From CAXMRP01 sp965216515 (GTDB lineage Bacteria > Pseudomonadota > Alphaproteobacteria > Rhizobiales > Afifellaceae): a stretch of DNA of 64,000 bases. Below the pieces are notes generated by a model, which was given only the letters and a program-made list of their open reading frames with translations, searched no databases and was not told the origin of the DNA. Location of the stretch: contig OZ244173.1 of NCBI GenBank assembly GCA_965216515.1, positions 3,038,001-3,102,000 on the forward strand, written 5' to 3'. The stretch's first letter is position 1. Each line of letters opens with the position of its first letter. Shown one piece after another: positions 17,676 through 25,884 of this stretch. A program made the position numbers and the translations under genes.

Positions 17676-18931
17676 ATAAGAGAAGCTCAAAAGAAATCGT
17701 ACTGCCGGCGCTCCGCGGGATTATGGGGGATTGGGTCTTTTATTCCTGCTTGATGACCATTGATGAGATTGCCAAGCGGGTAAGCTATGCCGATGAAATT
17801 CACAAAAACAAAAAGCTGTCGGACATGATTCAGCGCAGCCTTAAGGCCGCTAGGAGTGCTCAGATTTCGGAATATCTCCGGACGCAGGACGAGAGGTTTT
17901 TTAACTCGCTCGTCATCGCAACATACGGGGGTCAACCGAACTGGAGCGCCATAGACAATTTGCGAAGCAAGAGCGGGAAGGAGTTTGTAGGCAAGCTTTC
18001 TGAGGAGACAGTCAATTCCGTTGGATTTCTCTCCCTCAGCGGCAACGAAAAGCTCTTCGCCCTGGACGGTCAGCATAGGCTGTCAGGAATTAAGAAGGCA
18101 ATGAGGGATGGATTGGATCAAGACCCGCCGGATGATGTGTCCGTCATATTTGTCGCTCACAAATCGACGGTGAAAGGCTTGGAACGCACGCGGCGTTTGT
18201 TCACGACGCTCAACAAAACTGCAAGGCCAGTCTCCAAGGGCGACATAATCGCGCTCGATGAAGATGATGTCATGGCGATTACGGTAAGGCACCTGATAGA
18301 AGAGACCCCGCGATTTGCCGGGGCGCGCATCGCATTTGTTGCCAGCACAAATCTCCCGGCCACCAACACGACAAGCCTGACGACGATCGGCAGCCTTTAT
18401 GACGTTTTGACCATTCTATTTAGCGGGGTTCAAACCGAACAACTGAAGAGTAAGGCGGATTTGCAGAGATACAGGCCCGATGATGTGGAGCTGAAAAAAT
18501 ACTTCAGCCTGTCGATGCGGTTTTTCGATTTGCTCGCAAAAAATTTCGACGTATTGGCAGAGTTTTTTGCCGCAGACGATACAAGTGAGGTGGTACGAAA
18601 ATACCGCGGCAGCCATGGAGGCAGCGCACTTTATCGACCGATTGGGCTGGCGATTATTGCTGAGATCATCGCGAGGCTGAGCAAAGAGCACTCTTTAAAC
18701 AAGTCAATTGAGCTTGCGGGAAGGCTGCCCACGAATTTGGCGGATGCGCCCTACGAGGGCCTGATGTGGGACTCGGCAAGTCAACGCATAGACAACAGCA
18801 ACAAGGTCACGCTCCGCGAAATTCTACTGTACATGTTAGGCCATTCCAAATGGACCGAAAAAACGCTCTTGGAACGCTATCAGCGCGTGTTGGGAGATGA
18901 GCAGGCCGAGCTCCCCGATAAGGTGGTTTAA
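17672..18931 (+). CDS. DGQHR-domain protein, DndB-like
   Basis: A 419-residue protein with the diagnostic LDGQHRLSGIK (DGQHR at 132-136), followed by VSVIFVAHKS and RTRRLFTTLNKTARPVSKGDIIALDEDD, the ParB-like fold pattern of DndB and related DGQHR proteins. DndB represses dnd operons in the Dnd system, so a regulatory role is the first guess; other DGQHR proteins belong to other defence loci. It is the last gene of the + strand island operon and converges, 28 bases away, on the PLD-helicase gene. Confidence 0.75.
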   Translation: MNKRSSKEIVLPALRGIMGDWVFYSCLMTIDEIAKRVSYADEIHKNKKLSDMIQRSLKAARSAQISEYLRTQDERFFNSLVIATYGGQPNWSAIDNLRSKSGKEFVGKLSEETVNSVGFLSLSGNEKLFALDGQHRLSGIKKAMRDGLDQDPPDDVSVIFVAHKSTVKGLERTRRLFTTLNKTARPVSKGDIIALDEDDVMAITVRHLIEETPRFAGARIAFVASTNLPATNTTSLTTIGSLYDVLTILFSGVQTEQLKSKADLQRYRPDDVELKKYFSLSMRFFDLLAKNFDVLAEFFAADDTSEVVRKYRGSHGGSALYRPIGLAIIAEIIARLSKEHSLNKSIELAGRLPTNLADAPYEGLMWDSASQRIDNSNKVTLREILLYMLGHSKWTEKTLLERYQRVLGDEQAELPDKVV

Positions 18932-18959
18932 GCCCAAGACTGCGCGCGCTCATGTGAGC

Positions 18960-21128
18960 TCAAATCATATGTTCAAGGTCATATGCTCTAAGTACGGGAG
19001 CCAGGGTGCGATAGGCTTCGGCCCGGTTCTCGGACAGGGACGAAAATTCAGCAACGCGGCCCAGCTCAGATTTGATGAGGCGCTTTGCGTATTCTGAGTC
19101 AGTATCATAGCCGTAGGGCAGGATCACAACAAAATCGTGGATCGTAGCCGTCTCCTTCCCCGGCGAGCGCCTGAGTATCCTGCCGCGACGCTGCACGAAC
19201 TGGCGCGGATCGCGGGAGCTGGCGAGAATGTAAGCCGTACTACAGGCTGGAACATCAATGCCCTCATCAAGGCACCGGATTGCCACCATTGCATCGATGA
19301 TACCGATGCGGAAATTCTCTAAAATGACATCCCGGTCTTTTCTGGACTCCCGCGATGTAAACCGTGACACGTCCCATCCACGCTGATGCAGGAGTGCGCT
19401 GACCGCTTCCACCTGCCGCATGGTCTGTTCGGCCTCAGCGTTCTCCGCCTGCAGTTCCATCTCATCGGTTTCGACCGTCCCGTCCCCGCAATAAAACAGC
19501 GTGTGCTGTGAGGGTTGGTGTGTGCCGACCGCATCATCAAGTGCAGGCAGTTTGTTGGCGGCGGAGCCGACAAGCCTGGCACGTCGCATGAGAAGGCCGG
19601 TCAGTAGCGGGCTTGAATTTGTAGGCTTGGCACCTTTCTGTCTGGCCATGAGGCGGCCGATCTGATCAGAAAGCTCGACGAATTCGTCAGCCTCCTCAGG
19701 GGTCAATTCCACCAAGCAGGGATAGTAGTAATAGGGCGTGAGGACTTTATCCTCGATGGCCTGCTTTAGTTTGTAGCGGAAAATGATTTCTCCGTAGTAC
19801 TCGTTGAGGCGCTCATTCCGCTCTTCATCCAGGTAGTGCTCTGGAGTTGCTGACAGGCCTATCCGAAATCTGGCGTGTTCGGGAAGGAAGCCCTCATAGG
19901 CTTTGGAGGTATGGTGATGACACTCATCGCCGATCCAAAGAAGTCTGTCGCCGTTAAGGCGCTTAAGACTCTCCTGAAACGCGGGGCTTTTCAGCGTCCT
20001 GTTTACAACGACAATCGCGCCAAACTTGCGGCTTCCCATCACCAATTCATGGACAAGCGAGCGGAGTTTTTCCTCCCAGTTGGTTCGCGAAAAATAGCAG
20101 CGGGCCGGGAAGATGTTGAAGGTCGAAAGGATGTCAACCCATTGATCCGCGAGATTTTGGTATGGCACGGCAATGACGCAGGCAAGGCCATCTATGGTCT
20201 CCGATAGTTTGACGATGGCATGGATGGCGGTGATGGTTTTACCGGCGCCGGTGGCCAGATCAAAAGTGCCCTGAAAATCGCCTTTGGCCTTCCAAGCTTC
20301 GAGCGATTCGATCTGATGGTCGCGCATTTTGAACGGCTGGCCATTAATCGTTTTGGGCTCCATTGGTTTTGATGTCGTTGTGCTGGTTACGCCGTGCAGC
20401 TTGTCCCTAATGCGTGCTGCAATAGCTGCTTCGATTTCGGGGTCAGGCGTATAGTTAAGAGAACGCGCGACCGAAATAAGCTTTTCTTTGACAGCGGTCG
20501 GGATATCAATAACGGCGGTACCCCGACTCTTATTGCTCCAGAGCCGCTCGAAACTCTCGATATGGGGCGTGACGTATTCCGATAGCTCAGGTCGCCAGCT
20601 TGGAAAGACATTAATCGATTCGTAGTTGTAAGTTGGCAAGAGCGCGTGGGTGCTTTCGTTGGCAGAGCCGGAGAATACAAATTTGTCGCCGGCGTCATCG
20701 CTTATGATGCCCACCTTGTCGTGATACATGCCCCGCTCCCGCAGGGCGATCTTGACTTCTAATCTGCCATGGGCAACGAGCCAGGAGAGGGTATCAAAGC
20801 GATTTTGAAACAGCTCATCGCTCACATCGGCAATATGGAAAAGCAGCTCTGCTCCTATTTTCTCCGAGATTTCTCTCTGCCTGTGGCCTTCATTGATGGC
20901 CTCCATATCCTCGGCATCCGAGAAGGCGCCTAGGATAAGTCTGATTTGCCCGCCATGCTTTACGAAAGTGGAAAGGGCTTGCGAAGCGTAGCTGATGGTC
21001 GAAGCCGAAAAATAGCCGACAGCCCGGTCATAGCGGTTAGCAACAGACAGTGTGGGTAGATAAAACTCTTCCAGAATGTTGTTCTGGTCTGATTTATAGA
21101 CACCTTGGTACTGCAAATCCCGCAACAT
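18960..21128 (-). CDS. PLD-nuclease/SF2-helicase fusion, restriction module (SspH-like)
   Basis: A 722-residue two-part enzyme. The N-terminal third is phospholipase-D-like, with one HxK motif (YHDKVGIIS, 135-143) and GSANES (154-159); a single HKD half implies dimerisation. The rest is a superfamily 2 helicase: Walker A LATGAGKTIT (291-300), DECH box (401-404), GLSATPE (424-430) and a C-terminal QRRGRILRRSPGK. It matches the DNA phosphorothioation-linked restriction helicase family as I remember it. I infer it is the DNA-damaging partner of the Ssp modification genes. It directly abuts the 157-aa gene upstream. Confidence 0.82.
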   Translation of the reverse strand: MLRDLQYQGVYKSDQNNILEEFYLPTLSVANRYDRAVGYFSASTISYASQALSTFVKHGGQIRLILGAFSDAEDMEAINEGHRQREISEKIGAELLFHIADVSDELFQNRFDTLSWLVAHGRLEVKIALRERGMYHDKVGIISDDAGDKFVFSGSANESTHALLPTYNYESINVFPSWRPELSEYVTPHIESFERLWSNKSRGTAVIDIPTAVKEKLISVARSLNYTPDPEIEAAIAARIRDKLHGVTSTTTSKPMEPKTINGQPFKMRDHQIESLEAWKAKGDFQGTFDLATGAGKTITAIHAIVKLSETIDGLACVIAVPYQNLADQWVDILSTFNIFPARCYFSRTNWEEKLRSLVHELVMGSRKFGAIVVVNRTLKSPAFQESLKRLNGDRLLWIGDECHHHTSKAYEGFLPEHARFRIGLSATPEHYLDEERNERLNEYYGEIIFRYKLKQAIEDKVLTPYYYYPCLVELTPEEADEFVELSDQIGRLMARQKGAKPTNSSPLLTGLLMRRARLVGSAANKLPALDDAVGTHQPSQHTLFYCGDGTVETDEMELQAENAEAEQTMRQVEAVSALLHQRGWDVSRFTSRESRKDRDVILENFRIGIIDAMVAIRCLDEGIDVPACSTAYILASSRDPRQFVQRRGRILRRSPGKETATIHDFVVILPYGYDTDSEYAKRLIKSELGRVAEFSSLSENRAEAYRTLAPVLRAYDLEHMI

Positions 21129-21602
21129 CTAAAATTTGATCCCGCCAAGGTCTGGCTTGCCATCCTCCGTGTTGAGATAACCGCTCTTTTTTAGAAGCTC
21201 CAGGATATCGCGGTCGGGGTACTCGCCGCCGGTCCTTAGCATAGTATCGCGAAGCACCTGGAGACCGCCATTCGCATACTCTTCGAAGATTTCAGCGCAG
21301 CGGCTCTCCTGACCATCCTTTAGAATTTCGGGATCTTTTGTTTCTGCAAGTGCGAGGAGATATATGAGATCCTCGGCATCACCACGCTCAAATTGTTGGT
21401 AGGAAACGTCTTCAACCCCTGCATCGCGGTCCAATGGAACGCGCCGGCCTTCGGAGAATCCGAGCAGGGCGGCAAAGCACAGCAGCTCCCTGATTGTCGG
21501 GAATAGCGTTCTGTCAGCACCGGGGAGTTTCGTCATGGCAAGCCGCTGAACCATCTCCTCATGGATGCGACTTCTATTGATATTCGGTGCTCTGCTGGTC
21601 AT
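21129..21602 (-). CDS. Dnd-associated small protein (SspG-like)
   Basis: A 157-residue helical protein. The core RTLFPTIRELLCFAALLGFSEGRRVPL followed by DAEDLIYLLALAETKDPEIL resembles 'dnd system-associated protein 4' as I remember that family; the function is unknown, probably as an adaptor between the SMC-like ATPase and the helicase-nuclease. It sits exactly between those two genes, overlapping the ATPase gene by 4 bases and touching the helicase gene, so the three form one translational unit. It could be confused with DndE, but it lacks the short DndE pattern. Confidence 0.7.
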   Translation of the reverse strand: MTSRAPNINRSRIHEEMVQRLAMTKLPGADRTLFPTIRELLCFAALLGFSEGRRVPLDRDAGVEDVSYQQFERGDAEDLIYLLALAETKDPEILKDGQESRCAEIFEEYANGGLQVLRDTMLRTGGEYPDRDILELLKKSGYLNTEDGKPDLGGIKF

Positions 21603-23629
21603 TGTACGGCAACCCTCACGATTTCGGTGCCATCAAAGCTGGAGTCAAAGATCGCGGTCTTAAATTCCTCGCCCTTCAGATATCTGCTCTCGGGCTTCCG
21701 ATCGCCGATCGCGTCCTTGTTGTGCCGCACCAACAGAACTTCTTCACCCACATGCCCCTGCAAGGCTTCAAGAACTTCTTTGGAACCTTGCGACTGCGAG
21801 AGCAAAAGCACGACCTGGCGCGCCATTTTGGGGATGAAATCGACAGTGGTCAGCCGATAAGCGTCATCAAGCTGACCGAACGGAGAATCCAGAACCAAGG
21901 GGGCAATTGTTCCCGGCAGAAGCCTGTAGTCCTCAGCATGCTCCCTGACCTTCGCAAACTCGACAAGAGCGGCTGTGAATGCCAGTCCCAGCAGCTGATT
22001 TTCGCCGCCCGATTTTGGCAATGCCGTTCCATCGGCGTTGACCAGGCTGATGGCGTAATCATTTGCCATTCTGAGGGTGAGAACTTTGCGGGTTGTCGCG
22101 TCCAGGATCTTTCTGATCCCGGCTCTTAGCACCTTTCGCGCCTGCTCTTCTTCGTCTACGAGCTGGAGCTCAAGCGTGCCCTTTATCGTCTCACACAGAT
22201 TGCGGCGCTTGGCATAGATTGCCGTCTTCATGTCCTGTTGTGCGAGCAGATCAATTTCTCTATTGAGCTGATCCTGTTCACGCTCGGCATTTTCGATGCC
22301 TGTGGTCATCGAACCGATCTTGCGATCAATGTCCGTCACTTCCTCCCGCAGCGATTGTCTACGCTGCTCTCGGGTGGAAATATCGTCAAAATTGATCCCT
22401 TTGAGTTTGTCGTGGATTTCACCAAGCTGAGCTTCTATCGAGCTGAATTCTTCATTGGCTTCGGCCAACCGCTCGTTGGCTTTCGTTAGGCGGTCGGGTG
22501 CTTTGGCAAGTTCGGATTTCAGGTTGCTCAGCCGCGCTCGGACTTTGGTGATCCTATCGCGCATTACCTGGTTGGCAGCCTTATCCAGAAGCTGCGCGAC
22601 CTTTTTGGAAGCCTCGCTGCCCGGCTCTAAGTGTGCACCACAGATACAGGTCTCAGCGGCCAGTATGTCCTTTACAAATTCCTCGTTGTAGGGCGAAGGA
22701 ATGCGGCCACGGTGGGAGGGATCATCCAGAAAATCAAACGCTACCTGTGTGATCTTTTTCGACACGATGAACCTTCCGTTCTCACCAAGCCATTTGAAAA
22801 CCTCCTCCTGACTTTCCTTCTGACGTCTCTCGACTTTCGTTTGCTGCTGGGTCAGGCGCTCACGGCTTCTTTGAAGCTCCTTGGCAGCACCGGTGTTGCG
22901 GAGTTTGCTGTCAATATCGTTAATCTGTTCAAGAGTTGTTTCGCGCTCCTGCTCAAGGCGCGATACCTCGAATCTCGCTGTCTCAATCTGTGATGTTAGC
23001 GCATCGATACGCGCGTTGTGTTCTTCTATTTGTTTGGTTGCAGCGGTGGCGGGGATTTGTTTTCGAAACTGACTGGAAATTGCTTTCAGGTCATCGATTG
23101 CTGTTTCAATAAGTGTGCAGCCTAGAATGTCGCGGACCGCTTTCCTGATAGAGTTCTTGTTTTTCTCTCCCAGAAAAACCTCGGCATGCTCTCCATCAAA
23201 CAGGAAATGAGATGCCATCTCACGCGGAATGACCGTGTTGATAAAGGTGTCCGGGGAATCGATGTTTGTCTGACTTCCGCGATCAAAACGCGCGACGACA
23301 AAATCGCGACCGCCCCCGGATTGGGGAGCGGCTCTGTGGAAACGCTTGGCGATGTAGTGGCTGTCATTATGCTCGAACAAAAGCTCAACTGAGGCCAGCG
23401 TTCGCCCTTCGCGCTTCGCATCGTAGTTCAGGATGTCCTCTTTTTTCTCAAAGCGGCTTGTGGTTTCGCCGTAAAAACACCAAAGCAGGGCGTTCAGGAG
23501 GGTTGTTTTTCCAACGCCATTTTCTGCGTACACAAGAGTTACGTTGTGAATCGGGTCGGCGGCAAACCTGATTGAGCTTTCGCCATAAAAGCAGCGAAAA
23601 TCTTTAAGACGAACCTCCTCAAGAATCAC
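21599..23629 (-). CDS. DndD-like SMC/Rad50-type ATPase (SspF-like)
   Basis: A 676-residue AAA/SMC-like protein from a GTG start. The N-terminal lobe is MILEEVRLKDFRCFYGE with Walker A ENGVGKTTLL (37-46). Coiled coil runs about 195-275 and 345-470 around a Cys hook (ETCICGAHL, Cys 328/330, CxC rather than the Rad50 CxxC). The C-terminal lobe has the signature KSGGENQLLGLAF (539-551) and Walker B LVLDSPFGQLDD (578-589). DndD-type ATPases act in phosphorothioation loci; here it heads the restriction operon rather than the modification operon. The GTG overlaps a 58-codon upstream gene by 11 bases. Confidence 0.82.
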   Translation of the reverse strand: MILEEVRLKDFRCFYGESSIRFAADPIHNVTLVYAENGVGKTTLLNALLWCFYGETTSRFEKKEDILNYDAKREGRTLASVELLFEHNDSHYIAKRFHRAAPQSGGGRDFVVARFDRGSQTNIDSPDTFINTVIPREMASHFLFDGEHAEVFLGEKNKNSIRKAVRDILGCTLIETAIDDLKAISSQFRKQIPATAATKQIEEHNARIDALTSQIETARFEVSRLEQERETTLEQINDIDSKLRNTGAAKELQRSRERLTQQQTKVERRQKESQEEVFKWLGENGRFIVSKKITQVAFDFLDDPSHRGRIPSPYNEEFVKDILAAETCICGAHLEPGSEASKKVAQLLDKAANQVMRDRITKVRARLSNLKSELAKAPDRLTKANERLAEANEEFSSIEAQLGEIHDKLKGINFDDISTREQRRQSLREEVTDIDRKIGSMTTGIENAEREQDQLNREIDLLAQQDMKTAIYAKRRNLCETIKGTLELQLVDEEEQARKVLRAGIRKILDATTRKVLTLRMANDYAISLVNADGTALPKSGGENQLLGLAFTAALVEFAKVREHAEDYRLLPGTIAPLVLDSPFGQLDDAYRLTTVDFIPKMARQVVLLLSQSQGSKEVLEALQGHVGEEVLLVRHNKDAIGDRKPESRYLKGEEFKTAIFDSSFDGTEIVRVAVQ

Positions 23630-23795
23630 GCGCCGCGTCCCCCAGTTTAGTGTGGCGTTCGATTAACTCCCGAAGTTTCCGCTGCCTCTCAGTCTTAACA
23701 TTTCTCTTTTCAAAGTAATAATCACGCTCTAAGGAAATTATTTCCTTAATAATCGCCTCTTCTGTATCGCTTTGATTTTCGTTTACTTCAGACAT
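23619..23795 (-). CDS. 58-aa charged helical protein upstream of DndD-like gene
   Basis: An open frame from the ATG at 23795 (MSEVNENQSDTEEAIIKE) to a TGA inside the start of the DndD-like gene, ending LIERHTKLGDAARDS. The protein is highly charged, with an acidic N-terminus and a Lys/Arg-rich helix (RNVKTERQRKLRELIERH), and is probably one coiled-coil helix. The 11-base overlap with the next start implies coupling. I recognise no family. It could be a small partner or regulator of the ATPase; its ribosome-binding site is weak (AAGAA). Confidence 0.6.
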   Translation of the reverse strand: MSEVNENQSDTEEAIIKEIISLERDYYFEKRNVKTERQRKLRELIERHTKLGDAARDS

Positions 23796-24165
23796 ATTTC
23801 TTGGCCCTGCATGTCAAAAGATCGCAAAGGGCGCGGCAGTTTGCAACTCATTTCGAGTGGGGCACGCCGTCACAACCTCCCGTAAGCCTAAGCGTAGGAT
23901 TGTGAATGTGCCAGGGCCAATAATTTGGCCGAAAGAGCTAAAGAAGGGAGCGTTGGGTAGTTCGTTGGAAGCTCAAATCAAGAGTCGGAGCGTCAATTCC
24001 TGAAACGAATGCCTAATATCTTGTTATTGGATCGCCTACGCTTTCCAACCGTTTTGTTGAAAGGTTCGAAGGTCGGCACCGATCCTTTCGCCGCGACACA
24101 TTAGCCAGCGAAATTGGCGCTTAACTGGATGTGGGTGGATCATCATGCGGCTATCTGGAACAGCC
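23796..24165. other. Intergenic region between defence operon and integrase
   Basis: About 370 bp without a convincing gene on either strand. The left part (23796-23880) must hold the promoter of the minus-strand DndD-like operon; I see no clear hexamer pair. The rest, including an AT-rich patch near 24010-24030, shows no recognised motif or gene remnant. Confidence 0.4.
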
Positions 24166-24215
24166 CCTGCTGATAGCGTTGGTTGCGTGCCCCCGCAACC
24201 AACGCTATCAGCAGG
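24166..24215. repeat. Perfect 22-bp inverted repeat overlapping the integrase stop
   Basis: The left arm 24166-24187 (begins CCTGCTGATAGCG) and the right arm 24194-24215 are perfect reverse complements around a 6-base loop (TGCCCC). The integrase stop codon (24208-24210) lies in the right arm. In mRNA it would make a very stable hairpin at the end of the integrase message, but no T-run follows in that direction, so it is not a textbook Rho-independent terminator. A recombination or transfer-related site is an alternative. Confidence 0.8.
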
Positions 24216-25608
24216 CCGACCGATGCTTGTTGTCAGCAGCGCGCTGCCTTGATGGAGAATTGACCTGAAGCAGTCCCTGTAATCCCTGAATCAGGTTTTG
24301 AATATCTTCAGGGGCAATTGCTGGACTTTCGGTTTCGCTGCACCGTTCGGCCCCGGCCTCCATTGCACTCTCACCAGACATTGCGCGTTCGATTTGTTTA
24401 GAAATCAGATCCGTTGCAGCACGGACCGGATTGTCAGCGAGATGCGCGTAGCGCTGTGTCGTGCTGACTTCTCGGTGGCCCAGGATCGCCCCGATAATCG
24501 GAAGGGATGCGCCTTCTGCGACCCCGACTGATGCAAACGAGTGGCGCAAATCATGAATCCGGACTTTGGGCATCTCAAGTTTCAGACGAACTTTCTTCCA
24601 AGTTTTCTCGATCCCCATGAACGGTGTCTCGCCATTTGTTTTCAGGGACGGAAATACCCAAATCGAGCCAGCGAGCTTCGGTTGATTAGCGATCAATTCA
24701 GAGGCTACTTCACCCAGCGGAATTATCTTCGCGCCGGTCTTGCTGTCTCGAAGCCGCAAGCAACCGGTTCCGAAATCGACTTCATCCCATCGCAATCCTA
24801 CGATCTCGCCCTTGCGCGCACCGGTCAAAGCAAGAAGTCGGAGGCAAGCGATGCCAGTCGGATTTTCGCCTTCGCTTTCAAGCTCCGATAAGACGGTTCC
24901 CAACTTCCGAATATCTTCAAGTGAAAGGTAGGTTTCATTCCTGTTGTCAGGGTAACGCTTTACGCCTCGTGCAGGGTTTTCAGACAGAAGTTGCCGCTTT
25001 ACGGCGAACGTGAAAATGGCTCCGAGAAGCCCGACGGTTCTGGCTGCGGTACCTTTTCCCCCTTGCACAACGGCCTTGCCTCTTGGTTTCGTTCTGGTGG
25101 TTCTGGCTGTTTTTCCGTTGGCCACATCCCGCATGAACTTTTCGACGTCCACGGTGCTGACATTCGTAATCTGACGATTACCAAGCAACGGGACGATGTG
25201 ACGCCTGATGCGTCCCCTGTCGGTGGCAAGCGTCGATGCCTTTTTATGGCCAACACCCTGATCGAGGTACAGGTCGCACAATTCTTTGACGGTTAGAGCA
25301 CGTCGGGCCGCGGTGCGCTCCTTTACAGGATCTTTTCCTTGCGCGACCTGGCCCAGTTCGCGTTTCGCTTCGCATCGAGCCTGTTCCACGGTAACGGTTC
25401 CGAAGCGACCAATATTCATTTGGCGTCTTGGAGCTCGTCTGCCGCCACCAGCCCGGTACCGGACAATGAAAGTCTTGAGGCCGGTCGTCTCCAACCGCAC
25501 ACCGAAACCCTTGAGTTCGCGGTCCCAGACGAGCAATCTCCGATCGCCAGCAGACAACGCGTCTACCGAACGCTTCGTTAGTTTGATTGTCGTCCTCTGG
25601 GTCGCCAC
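24208..25608 (-). CDS. Tyrosine recombinase (ICE integrase, DUF4102 type)
   Basis: A 466-residue P4-like integrase. The N-terminal DUF4102-type arm-binding domain (LTKRSVDALSAGDRRLLVWDRELKGFGVRL) is followed by a SAM-like core-binding domain and the catalytic domain with TGARKGEIVGLRW (Arg I), HDLRHSFAS (His-x-x-Arg), LGHREVSTTQRYAHL (His and nucleophile Tyr). It starts about 160 bp from the tRNA-Arg fragment and reads away from it, into the element. It should catalyse integration and excision of the ICE at tRNA-Arg. A Ser/Ala-rich tail of about 70 residues follows the catalytic domain. Confidence 0.95.
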   Translation of the reverse strand: MATQRTTIKLTKRSVDALSAGDRRLLVWDRELKGFGVRLETTGLKTFIVRYRAGGGRRAPRRQMNIGRFGTVTVEQARCEAKRELGQVAQGKDPVKERTAARRALTVKELCDLYLDQGVGHKKASTLATDRGRIRRHIVPLLGNRQITNVSTVDVEKFMRDVANGKTARTTRTKPRGKAVVQGGKGTAARTVGLLGAIFTFAVKRQLLSENPARGVKRYPDNRNETYLSLEDIRKLGTVLSELESEGENPTGIACLRLLALTGARKGEIVGLRWDEVDFGTGCLRLRDSKTGAKIIPLGEVASELIANQPKLAGSIWVFPSLKTNGETPFMGIEKTWKKVRLKLEMPKVRIHDLRHSFASVGVAEGASLPIIGAILGHREVSTTQRYAHLADNPVRAATDLISKQIERAMSGESAMEAGAERCSETESPAIAPEDIQNLIQGLQGLLQVNSPSRQRAADNKHRSAC

Positions 25609-25627
25609 GGTTTCGGGGTCCGGTTTT

Positions 25628-25649
25628 TGGTCACCACCTGGTCACCACC
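25628..25649. repeat. 11-bp tandem direct repeat near attR
   Basis: TGGTCACCACC occurs twice back to back (25628-25638 and 25639-25649), between the integrase start and the tRNA fragment. Short direct repeats here are common as integrase arm-type or excisionase binding sites; that role is inferred from location only. Confidence 0.5.
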
Positions 25650-25766
25650 AGGAAGCAAATTCGGGGAAATATGAGGACATGATAATCCAAGCGCTGTCGC
25701 AAAACAACGTTCTGAATCAATAGTTTATCCAATATGAGGAAGGATGAGGAAGCTGCTCTTAGCGTT

Positions 25767-25811
25767 CTCCGAAGGCAGAGGTCACAGGTTCGAATCCTGT
25801 CGGGTGCGCCA
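25767..25811 (+). tRNA. 3' half of tRNA-Arg(CCG): attachment site (attR) copy
   Basis: The stretch has an anticodon loop CTCCGAA (anticodon CCG), the 3' anticodon strand GGCAG, a T-arm ACAGG-TTCGAAT-CCTGT, an acceptor strand CGGGTGC, discriminator G and encoded CCA. The 5' half is absent: the bases before 25767 do not match GCACCCG or a D-arm. This is the duplicated 3' end left when an element integrates into a tRNA gene. The orientation implies that the intact gene is at the other, left end of the ICE, outside the window. It is not a functional tRNA. Confidence 0.88.
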
Positions 25812-25884
25812 ATGATTTCAATAAATTTGACCTGAGCCCTTTTTTTCTCCAGCATTGAGTAGAGTCCGTCGGTTTGTATTGGCC

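Noticed and set aside
24166..24215. CRISPR-like or tandem array near the integrase
   Set aside because: It is one inverted repeat; no spaced direct repeats exist in the window.
25767..25811. Functional tRNA-Arg gene
   Set aside because: The 5' acceptor strand, D-arm and 5' anticodon strand are missing upstream, so it is only a 3' fragment.
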